This document shows, in pieces, positions 25,249-31,903 of a stretch of 64,000 nucleotides of DNA (positions are counted from its first letter, which is position 1; the number at the start of each line of letters is the position of its first letter). The DNA comes from an uncultured Bacteroidales bacterium (GTDB lineage: Bacteria > Bacteroidota > Bacteroidia > Bacteroidales > UBA932). The DNA lies in the NCBI GenBank assembly GCA_934667175.1, contig CAKULN010000003.1, positions 1 through 64,000 on the forward strand, written 5' to 3'. Under the pieces are notes generated by a model. It ran no database searches and was not told the origin of the DNA. It was given only the letters and a program-made list of their open reading frames with translations. The position numbers and the translations under genes were made by a program.

Positions 25249-27381
25249 TTATTTTTCAGCCTGAATGCCAAAGAGAATGACTCTACAGTCCGTACCTTTG
25301 ACTGACTTAACGGTGATCGTCATGTCAGCAGGAAGAGGGTTCCCACCATTGAGGGCAGCGATGTCGATCGTTTTTTGAGAATCCGTTGTGACATCGTTGA
25401 TCGTGTATGGTTCTTTGTTCGAACATCCAGGGTTAGCCTTCAAGCTTATGGCATCACCTATAGCGACTCCATTAAATTCTGCAGCGACACTTGCAGTCTT
25501 GCCTTTCCAGGCCAGACCATAGAAAGAGATTTTCTTTGTCCCAGCAGGAATCACAAGTGTAGCGGACCCGATCTTACTACTTGCACCAAGTTTTAAGACA
25601 GGAACGTCCTTGACACCGTTAATGGTAGCTTTCTCTGAATATGACTTATTATTTTCATCTGCCGTCCAAGTGACATTGCTTGAGTAATCATCAGTAGCGC
25701 CTACTGCCTTATGGGTGAGCGTGACCGTGTAAGACTTGGTAGCCACATCAGCGGTTGTGGACACTGTCAATTTGACAATCTTGTCCTCGCTTGCTGTGTT
25801 GGCGGCAAACTTCACTGTCACCGTGGCGTCAGCATCTCCTGAAGCTGGTTCCACTGTATAGGCTGAATTATCTGAGGTTACAGTCCATGCTACATTGGCC
25901 TTGACATTGAATGTGGCGGAAGTCTCCTCTGCCTTTGCGGATATGGATGTCGAGCTTACGGAGAATTTCAGGCCAGAGTCACCCTTGCCGTTGATGGAGA
26001 TGACAGAACTGCCGGAATTAACCTCCGGGGTCTTGCCATTATACATTATCAGTTTGCCAAGAACGACAATCTCATCACCAACTTTCAGTTGATCAGCGGA
26101 AGTGAACTTTTCCCCTCCGAAATAATAGCCACGGAAAACCATGAACTCATTAGTGGAGGTGCCGTCATCGGAGATGTAGTAAGTGTAATTACCATAGTCC
26201 GCTGCAAATTCACCCAGTTTGGAAATCTTTCCTTTCACATAGACTTTGTCTTCTGGAATATTTCCTGAATGAATGATGTTCAATGACTTGGCCACATTGT
26301 AAGGTGATGCCTCGGTGCCTTCGCCGGAAGCGTTCGGAAGATCCACCCAAGAACTGCTTGTCTTGAACCTTTCTCCAGTCAGCCCGGCGTAATCGTTGGC
26401 ATCGCTGAATATCAACTGGATTGTGTTATCGTAAATCGCAGCTATGCCCTTGATGGCTCCAGAGCCTTGAGGAACCACATCAGACTTGAAAGAGGAGTAT
26501 TTGCTGGATCTTACCTCAAAGATGTTGCCGTCCTTGTCCACAAAGTTGATGCTGCTGTGCTGATCATTCTGAACCCATGTCTTGGACAGGTCGGAATCCA
26601 GAACCTGAACACCACTCAACTCAACATACTGACTTTCGTACTTGTTGGCAAGGAAGTCCTTGATGTCAACAGTCTTGGCAACAATCTCATTGTCAGAACC
26701 CAACAGAGTAACCTTGTCCGGCGACAGACCGTTAATCTGCTTAAGGCCTTTGTATTCGGAGATTTTCTGACCGGAAAGATCCGCCGCGACTTTGTCACCA
26801 CGAGCGAACTTGCTGTCAGAACTCAAATACAATTCTATACCTGCCGTCTCGTCTTGAAGGACAACTATCTTCTTGGAGGTGAAGTTGTTCAGACTTGGAT
26901 TGGAGATCACAACGCCGCTGATAACGGTACCAGCCGCCAACTCCGTGTCCAGACCCTTTGCCAGGACATCGCTGATTGAGGTATAATTAACTTCCTTTCC
27001 TTTCTGGTTGACGGTCAATGTTCCGTCAACAAGTCCGCAGGTAAAGGTCACCTTACCGGTACGTGAGGATCCTTCCACTCCGTTCACAAGATTCTCCAGG
27101 ACAGTCACATTAATCGTGACGGCTTCCGAGGAAGCCTCGCCGTGATCAGGAGACACAGCCACCCATTTGCAGTCCTCAGGAATTTGTACGGTCCAATCTC
27201 TGGTGGCCGTCAACTTAACGGTCTCGGAGCCACCTTTCACGTCCACCTCGATTTCGGACGGTTCCACCGTAATCTGGGGTGCGCCGAGATCATCATCTTT
27301 CTTGTCATCATCGCATGCTGTCGTGGCGAACGAGAGGGCCGCGAGGGACATGATAAAACTCAAAAATCTACTTGCTTTCAT
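25249..27381 (-). CDS. Secreted BACON / DUF5689 / OB-fold multidomain lipoprotein
   Basis: 710 residues from ATG 27379-27381 (MKASRFLSFIMSL), giving a lipobox TTAC. The longer frame to 27477 reads through a dispersed repeat and is rejected. Domains: BACON about 35-135, DUF5689/OB about 140-345 (ISGVVISNPSLNN, VLQDETAGIELYL), a second OB-like domain about 350-475 (VYVKGKISKLGEF, VGDEIVVLGKLIMYNGKTPE), a second BACON about 480-565, and a C-terminal beta domain about 575-710. This is a surface binding protein rather than an enzyme. With the nuclease and receptor genes downstream, nucleic-acid or nucleotide binding is a reasonable guess. It is the first gene of the nuclease locus. Confidence 0.82.
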   Translation of the reverse strand: MKASRFLSFIMSLAALSFATTACDDDKKDDDLGAPQITVEPSEIEVDVKGGSETVKLTATRDWTVQIPEDCKWVAVSPDHGEASSEAVTINVTVLENLVNGVEGSSRTGKVTFTCGLVDGTLTVNQKGKEVNYTSISDVLAKGLDTELAAGTVISGVVISNPSLNNFTSKKIVVLQDETAGIELYLSSDSKFARGDKVAADLSGQKISEYKGLKQINGLSPDKVTLLGSDNEIVAKTVDIKDFLANKYESQYVELSGVQVLDSDLSKTWVQNDQHSSINFVDKDGNIFEVRSSKYSSFKSDVVPQGSGAIKGIAAIYDNTIQLIFSDANDYAGLTGERFKTSSSWVDLPNASGEGTEASPYNVAKSLNIIHSGNIPEDKVYVKGKISKLGEFAADYGNYTYYISDDGTSTNEFMVFRGYYFGGEKFTSADQLKVGDEIVVLGKLIMYNGKTPEVNSGSSVISINGKGDSGLKFSVSSTSISAKAEETSATFNVKANVAWTVTSDNSAYTVEPASGDADATVTVKFAANTASEDKIVKLTVSTTADVATKSYTVTLTHKAVGATDDYSSNVTWTADENNKSYSEKATINGVKDVPVLKLGASSKIGSATLVIPAGTKKISFYGLAWKGKTASVAAEFNGVAIGDAISLKANPGCSNKEPYTINDVTTDSQKTIDIAALNGGNPLPADMTITVKSVKGTDCRVILFGIQAEK

Positions 27382-27455
27382 ATCAATTTTGTTTAAGTAT
27401 GTGTTTAATAACAGTTCCACAAAACATTTTTGCCGCTTGAAGGTCGCAGTCTTAG

Positions 27456-27663
27456 TCACTTCGGCAGGCTGCGTCACTTCGACAGGCTCAGTGACCGGTG
27501 GGCTCGTCCCTGGTCCGGCACTTCGGTGGGCACGGTCACTTCGGCAGGCTCAGTGACCGGGACTGGCTCAGTGACCGGGTGCGGCAGGCTCAGGGGCCAG
27601 GCTTTCTCCCCGCAAAATCTTTGCCTATCATGCAGTCCGCTAAGTTACGACTAAATATTCAAT
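27456..27663. repeat. 208-base direct repeat, copy A
   Basis: Near-identical to 29357-29565, 1901 bases away, with roughly ten differences and one single-base indel. It contains several dispersed hairpin units plus unique sequence including GGTGGGCTCGTCCCTGGTCC and CTAAGTTACGACTAAATATT. The two copies bound the DUF3800/amidase-remnant/nucleotidyltransferase unit. The remaining parts of the 27382-27873 gap hold the promoter at 27751-27781. Confidence 0.9.
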
Positions 27664-27750
27664 AAAAAAACACATTGACAGAGAGACCTTCTACGGGAGA
27701 CCATCTTCGTGATTCAGAAATAAAAGAATAGGCATTATTTAGAAATTGTT

Positions 27751-27781
27751 TTTGATTTTCAGAATAATATGTTTACATTTG
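27751..27781 (+). promoter_or_regulatory. Promoter of the DUF3800 gene
   Basis: TTTG (27751-27754), 19 bases, then TACATTTG (27774-27781): a full match to the Bacteroidetes consensus. The start point near 27788 leaves an 85-base leader containing AGGAGGAG at about 27791-27798, far from the start codon. Confidence 0.7.
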
Positions 27782-27873
27782 CAATGCGTCTAGGAGGAGT
27801 CGCCAAGCGTCTCAATCATAGGCTACGGCCTTGATACTAGTCGCTTTTTTTGTACCTTGAAGTCTCGGACAGT

Positions 27874-28767
27874 ATGGTTTACTTTTGTTATGTTGATGAA
27901 TCTGGAACGCCTCAGATTCCTGGGAACACATCACACTACATCCTATGCGGCATTTCTATTCCGGTCAAAGATTGGAAGAAATGCGACAGTACCATCAACA
28001 AAATTAAGGCTAAGTACGGATTGTCCGACTCGGAGATCCATACAGGATGGATTATGCGTTCATATCTGGAGCAAACCAGAATTCCCGAATTTGACACAAT
28101 GAGTTTCGCAGATCGTCGCAGCGAGGTAATCAAGCAACGTAAGGCAGAAATATTTAAAGTTAAGAAGGCCAACAACTCAAAAGCACTCAAGCAGCTCAAA
28201 AAGAATTATAAGCAGACGGATGCTTATATCCATTTGACCTATGCGGAGCGCTTTGCATTCATCAGAGAGATTGCAGATCAGGTTGGCTCTTGGAGGCACG
28301 CCAGAATCTTTGCAGAATGTATCGACAAGGTTTTCTTTGATCCTGCCAAATCCAAACTATCAACAGAGGATCAAGCTTTCGAACAAGTCATCTCGCGTTT
28401 TGAGCACTACATGAATAATGTCTCTCACTCTGAAGACCAGACTTACGGTCTGCTGATTCACGACAACAACGAGACTGTTTCAAAGAAGCATACCGAACTG
28501 ATGAAGCGTTTTCATAAGCAGGGAACACTGTGGACATCAATAAAGCACATCATCGAAACACCGCTCTATGTAAATTCAGAGCTCACTGGGATGGTTCAGA
28601 TTGCTGACCTTTGCGCTTTTGCTTTGAGGCGATTCTTTGAGAATCAGGAAACGGACATTTTTTATAGGATTATGCCGCGCTTCGATTCACATAGAGGAAA
28701 GATGGTCGGTGTTCGCCATTTCACAGAACCGACGTGCCAGTGCGAAATATGTCGTGGCCGCGTCTAA
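27874..28767 (+). CDS. DUF3800 domain protein
   Basis: About 297 residues from ATG 27874 (MVYFCYVDESG); an in-frame ATG at 27850 adds eight residues with no support. DUF3800 proteins begin with a strand ending in an acidic DES motif, here YVDESGTPQ, and have later acidic residues (FAECIDKVFFD, LIHDNNE, VQIADLCAFALRRF) consistent with an RNase-H-like metal site. The last 12 residues hold TCQCEICRG, a possible zinc knuckle. The family is scattered in mobile elements and defence islands, with unproven nuclease activity. It sits between 208-base direct repeats along with a nucleotidyltransferase gene of opposite orientation. Base composition is lower in GC than its neighbours, which fits acquisition. 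Confidence 0.82.
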   Translation: MVYFCYVDESGTPQIPGNTSHYILCGISIPVKDWKKCDSTINKIKAKYGLSDSEIHTGWIMRSYLEQTRIPEFDTMSFADRRSEVIKQRKAEIFKVKKANNSKALKQLKKNYKQTDAYIHLTYAERFAFIREIADQVGSWRHARIFAECIDKVFFDPAKSKLSTEDQAFEQVISRFEHYMNNVSHSEDQTYGLLIHDNNETVSKKHTELMKRFHKQGTLWTSIKHIIETPLYVNSELTGMVQIADLCAFALRRFFENQETDIFYRIMPRFDSHRGKMVGVRHFTEPTCQCEICRGRV

Positions 28768-28860
28768 GCAGACCATCTTTCTTATTTTCGTCATCCGATG
28801 AAAAATCGTTGATTTTGTTCTGGAATCAAGGAGTCGCTTAACCCTAAACACGTAAATTTC

Positions 28861-29004
28861 ATGAAAATTTTTCTTGACAACAATAGCCACGGCTTTGAAA
28901 CTCCCGGCAAACGCAGTCCCTACGGACTTTTCCGGATCGCAGAAAATCATCTTAAGATGTCTGTCCATAAATCAAATGCTTTGTCTCGTCAAGTTCTTCT
29001 TTGA
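28861..29004 (+). pseudogene. Remnant of an N-acetylmuramoyl-L-alanine amidase gene
   Basis: A short frame starts MKIFLDNNSHGFETPGKRSP and goes on YGLFRIAENHL. Bacteroidetes MurNAc-alanine amidases of the Amidase_3 type open with a very similar stretch (I-D-N-G-H-G, then TPGKRSPDG and LRE). Only about 32 residues match; the rest of the enzyme is missing and the frame then runs antisense through the end of the nucleotidyltransferase gene. I read it as a truncated relic, probably of a phage or conjugative-element lysis gene, cut by whatever brought in the adjacent gene. The family match is from memory and needs a search. Confidence 0.5.
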
Positions 29005-29266
29005 AGTACGGATTCCGGATCGCATTATATTCAATCAGGTCAACATCGCGGTGCAGAAGGTCCTCCAATGCGAATTTGAAGTCAAAATAGTTGTCTCCAT
29101 ATTCCAGCAGGGGCAACGAGTCGCGGTCAAAAATGACGGTAAAGTCAACGTCGCTGTCCTTGTTGAATTTGTCCGTCAAGGCCGAGCCGAAGACATACAG
29201 AGCCACAACCTTGTGCTTTTCACACAAGGTGATGATCTGAGCCATATTCCGTTCAATCAACTTCAT
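28952..29266 (-). CDS. MNT-type nucleotidyltransferase
   Basis: About 104 residues from ATG 29264-29266 (MKLIERNMAQI); an upstream ATG at 29275 adds three. The motif VFGSALTDKFNKDSDVDFTV carries the GSx(10)DxD signature of minimal nucleotidyltransferases, and DFKFALEDLLHRDVDLIE supplies the third acidic residue. Such MNT proteins usually work with a HEPN partner as a toxin-antitoxin pair in which MNT adenylylates the HEPN toxin. No HEPN gene is visible next to it, so it may be an orphan, a solitary antitoxin or a partner of the DUF3800 protein. It lies within the repeat-bounded 1.9-kb unit. Confidence 0.8.
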   Translation of the reverse strand: MKLIERNMAQIITLCEKHKVVALYVFGSALTDKFNKDSDVDFTVIFDRDSLPLLEYGDNYFDFKFALEDLLHRDVDLIEYNAIRNPYFKEELDETKHLIYGQTS

Positions 29267-29310
29267 ACTGCACAAATAAATTTCCTTTGAATTAAGTCAA
29301 TCTTAAAGAC

Positions 29311-29340
29311 GGTCGGTCACTTCGGCAGGCTCTGTGACCG
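29311..29340. repeat. Dispersed hairpin repeat, single copy
   Basis: GGTCGGTCACTTCGGCAGGC followed by TCTGTGACCG, a slightly diverged copy (one T in the right arm). It lies just outside the right-hand 208-base direct repeat. Confidence 0.8.
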
Positions 29341-29356
29341 GTTTCGGCTTTGCTTA

Positions 29357-29565
29357 TCACTTCGGCGGGCTCCGTCACTTCGACAGGCTCAGTGACCGGT
29401 GGGCTCGTCCCTGGTCCGGCACTTCGGCGGGAACGGTCACTTCGGCAGGCTCAGTGACCGGGACTGGCTCAGTGACCGGGTGCGGCAGGCTCAGGGGCCG
29501 GGCTTTCTCCCCCGCAAAATCTTTGCCTGTCAAGCGGTCTGCTAAGTTACGACTAAATATTCAAT
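29357..29565. repeat. 208-base direct repeat, copy B
   Basis: Matches 27456-27663 at a constant offset of 1901 bases, one base longer because of an extra C in the CCCCC run near 29510. It ends exactly at the stop codon (29565-29567) of the minus-strand ATPase gene. Confidence 0.9.
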
Positions 29566-30695
29566 TATAAAATATGTCCGGACAGCCACTTGGCGAAGAA
29601 GCGGTCGGACACAAGATAGCCTTGTGGTGTTTTAGCGACTAATTGTTTGTCGACAAGGGACTTCAATGCGGATTTTACACTGCTGACAGCGGGAAGGTTA
29701 TAGATCCTGATAAATTTTTGTCCCAATGGTGAAGAAACCAGACGCTCCTTGGCGATCGCTGTCAGAAGACGCTGCTGGTTTTCGGTGAGCCAAGCGCAAT
29801 AATTCTGATAGGCAGTGGATTGATCCTCAATTATCTCACGCACGACATCGTCAACCAATCGCTTGTCTATCACATCCTTGGAACGTTCATAAATACCATG
29901 AAGAATCGCCTGGACATACCATGTGACCTTATCAGAAATGTCGTATATGTAGGCAAAGGTGTCCTCGTCCATAACCCTTGACTGTCCTTCGAAGAAGCGG
30001 TTGGCGAAACCAAGGTACTTTTCCTTGTCTATGCATGAGAGCGTCATCATGGAAGAGCTCTGGAAGAACGGACGGTTTGCGGAAAGAAACATCTCCTCCA
30101 TCATGTGTTGCTGGCTGCCGGAAAACACAAAATACACGTTTGGCAAGAATTGAATATACGAACGTATAAGAGCCTCGACTCCGGATTCGGGGAAATTCAG
30201 TATCTGCTGAAACTCGTCTATGGCGATGTAGCACCTCTTTCCAGACTGTCCAAGATATTCGAATATCTGCTTCAAGGTCTCGCGTCCTTCAGAAGGCCGA
30301 ATGTCAAGAGAAAAAGTAGGTAGGCCCGTCACTTCATCTATCGTGAGGGTTGGCCTCCACTTGCTGAAAAACTCTTGGACACGACGCATGGCAGCCTGTG
30401 AGACAGAATCCAACTTTCCGATGATCTCACTTCCCAACATCCCGACCATCTGATCCAGATTCTTTGCAGGATAGATGTCCAGATAGAAACACCTGACTTC
30501 CTTGTCCTGCTTCTCCATCTTGGCGAACACGTGCTTGACGAGTCCGGTCTTCCCCATTCGTCGTGGGGCTACGAGAGTGACATTACGTTCATTATGAAGG
30601 GCAGAGAGCATTTTTTCCGTCTCCGCCTCACGGTCGCAGAAATATTCAGGGCCTTTGTAACCATAGATGACAAAAGGGTTGTTCAGTGTAGCCAT
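29565..30695 (-). CDS. P-loop ATPase with C-terminal winged helix (ATP-binding protein)
   Basis: 376 residues from ATG 30693-30695 (MATLNNPFVIYGYKGPEYFC); a further ATG two codons upstream is possible. Walker A is APRRMGKTGL near residue 45 and Walker B YIAIDEFQQIL near residue 160. The region SGSQQHMMEEMF resembles a sensor-1 motif (SGSERRIM in the paralogue). The last 80 residues form a winged helix. It is a paralogue of the product at 13543-14679. Tandem 14-base repeats (30706-30747) lie directly in front of it and three 50-base palindromic units lie further up. Biological role unknown. Confidence 0.82.
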   Translation of the reverse strand: MATLNNPFVIYGYKGPEYFCDREAETEKMLSALHNERNVTLVAPRRMGKTGLVKHVFAKMEKQDKEVRCFYLDIYPAKNLDQMVGMLGSEIIGKLDSVSQAAMRRVQEFFSKWRPTLTIDEVTGLPTFSLDIRPSEGRETLKQIFEYLGQSGKRCYIAIDEFQQILNFPESGVEALIRSYIQFLPNVYFVFSGSQQHMMEEMFLSANRPFFQSSSMMTLSCIDKEKYLGFANRFFEGQSRVMDEDTFAYIYDISDKVTWYVQAILHGIYERSKDVIDKRLVDDVVREIIEDQSTAYQNYCAWLTENQQRLLTAIAKERLVSSPLGQKFIRIYNLPAVSSVKSALKSLVDKQLVAKTPQGYLVSDRFFAKWLSGHIL

Positions 30696-30705
30696 ATTCA
30701 TTACT

Positions 30706-30747
30706 GCGTAATTTTCGTTGCGTAATTTTCGTTGCGTAATTTTCGCT
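30706..30747. repeat. 14-base tandem repeat, three copies, upstream of ATPase gene
   Basis: GCGTAATTTTCGTT at 30706-30719 and 30720-30733, then GCGTAATTTTCGCT at 30734-30747, followed by the partial inverted copy ACGCAATTTACGT. It lies 5 to 50 bases upstream of the ATPase gene start, where the leader or promoter would be. Looks like an iteron-type protein-binding array. Confidence 0.85.
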
Positions 30748-30846
30748 ACGCAATTTACGTAATAATATTCAGACTTCCAAAAACAGCCTTGAATTCGTGA
30801 GCGGAAATGACCCTGTCACGCACAAGAGGCCACAAAAGAACACTTC

Positions 30847-30975
30847 GTGCGTCCAATGGTACCATTTACGCACGGTGGCTGTCATGCGGTGAATTCGTGC
30901 GTCCAATGGTTCTATTTACGCACAGCAGTCATCACGCAACGACTTCGTGCGTCAGAACGCACCATTTACGCACGG
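30847..30975. repeat. Three palindromic units at exact 50-base spacing
   Basis: Each unit opens with CGTGCGT and closes about 22 bases later with ACGCAC(G): 30847-30875, 30897-30925, 30947-30975. The first is almost a perfect palindrome, with AATGGTACCATT at its centre. The 50-base period covers both the hairpin and the spacer. The last unit abuts the stop codon of exonuclease III (30978). Possible roles: a terminator array, a binding array for the nearby ATPase, or a mobile repeat. Confidence 0.85.
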
Positions 30976-30977
30976 TG

Positions 30978-31730
30978 TTAGAGATCGAGGTCGAGCTCGA
31001 CGGGGCAGTGGTCGGAGCCGAGGATTTCGGAATGGATTTCGGTGGAGGCGATCCGGTCCTTGAGGGAGTCGGAGACGAGGAAGTAGTCGAGGCGCCATCC
31101 GACATTCTTCTCGCGGGCGTGGAAGCGGTAGGACCACCAGGAATATTTCACCTCGTCCGGGTGCTGGAACCGCCATGAGTCTGTGAAGCCTGAGCCCAGA
31201 AGAGTCGAGAACTTGCCGCGTTCCTCGTCGGTAAAGCCGGCATTGCGGCGGTTCGTGTCCGGATTCTTGATGTCTATCTCATTGTGGGCCACGTTCATGT
31301 CGCCGCAGACCACGACTCCTTTGCGGGCTGCGAGGCCGGCGAGATATTCCCGGAAATCATCCTCCCAACGCATCCTGTAGTCCAGTCTTCGGAGACCGTC
31401 CTGCGAATTCGGGACATAGACGCAGACGAGGTAGAACTGAGGCATCTCCAGCGTGATGACGCGTCCCTCGTGGTCATGTTCCTCAATCCCAAGCCCGTAC
31501 GTCACCGACAGTGGGGTGTGTCTTGAATATATCGCCGTGCCTGAGTAGCCTTTCTTCTCGGCCGAGTTCCAGTACGAGGTGTAGCCAAGGAACTCAAGGT
31601 CTAACTGCCCCGGCTGCATCTTGGTCTCCTGAAGACAGAAAAAGTCAGCGTCCAACTTCGCGAACACCTCGTCAAAGCCTTTCCCGGCGCAGGCCCGAAG
31701 GCCGTTCACGTTCCAACTTATGAATTTCAT
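30978..31730 (-). CDS. xth: Exodeoxyribonuclease III / AP endonuclease
   Basis: 250 residues, the usual length. Motifs in order: MKFISWNVNGLRACA (catalytic Asn), FFCLQETKMQPGQLD (metal-binding Glu), VCVYVPNS, VVCGDMNVAHNEIDI (catalytic Asp-Asn), KNPDTNRRNAGFTDEER (ExoIII-specific loop), NVGWRLDYFLVS, and terminal GSDHCPVELDL (Asp-His). A complete Xth/ExoA enzyme acting in base-excision repair: cleaves abasic sites and removes 3' blocks. No signal peptide, so cytoplasmic, unlike the EEP enzyme at 22850-23935. A housekeeping gene set among accessory genes. Confidence 0.93.
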   Translation of the reverse strand: MKFISWNVNGLRACAGKGFDEVFAKLDADFFCLQETKMQPGQLDLEFLGYTSYWNSAEKKGYSGTAIYSRHTPLSVTYGLGIEEHDHEGRVITLEMPQFYLVCVYVPNSQDGLRRLDYRMRWEDDFREYLAGLAARKGVVVCGDMNVAHNEIDIKNPDTNRRNAGFTDEERGKFSTLLGSGFTDSWRFQHPDEVKYSWWSYRFHAREKNVGWRLDYFLVSDSLKDRIASTEIHSEILGSDHCPVELDLDL

Positions 31731-31903
31731 ATCAACCCAAATTATCGAACAAACATTTTTCCGGTAAAGATACCGACAATTAACGTGGATTCTAACTATC
31801 TATTATTGAATATATTCGTAAACCCTGCCGGTCATATTCAGAGGGCAGCGTTTTGTAATTTCTTGATACTCAACAAGTCACATCCCACATCAAATTCCAC
31901 CGC

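Noticed and set aside
25249..27477. Start of the BACON/OB lipoprotein at 27477
   Set aside because: The additional N-terminus (MTQPAEVTKTATF) is repeat translation and would hide a good lipoprotein signal; ATG 27381 is chosen.
28687..28968. Possible HEPN partner overlapping the MNT gene
   Set aside because: The frame lacks the RxxxxH motif of HEPN, half of it is antisense to DUF3800, and the rest covers the amidase relic in reverse.
30847..30975. CRISPR array
   Set aside because: Three repeats at 50-base spacing, but the spacer part is also repeated or palindromic and there are no cas genes.
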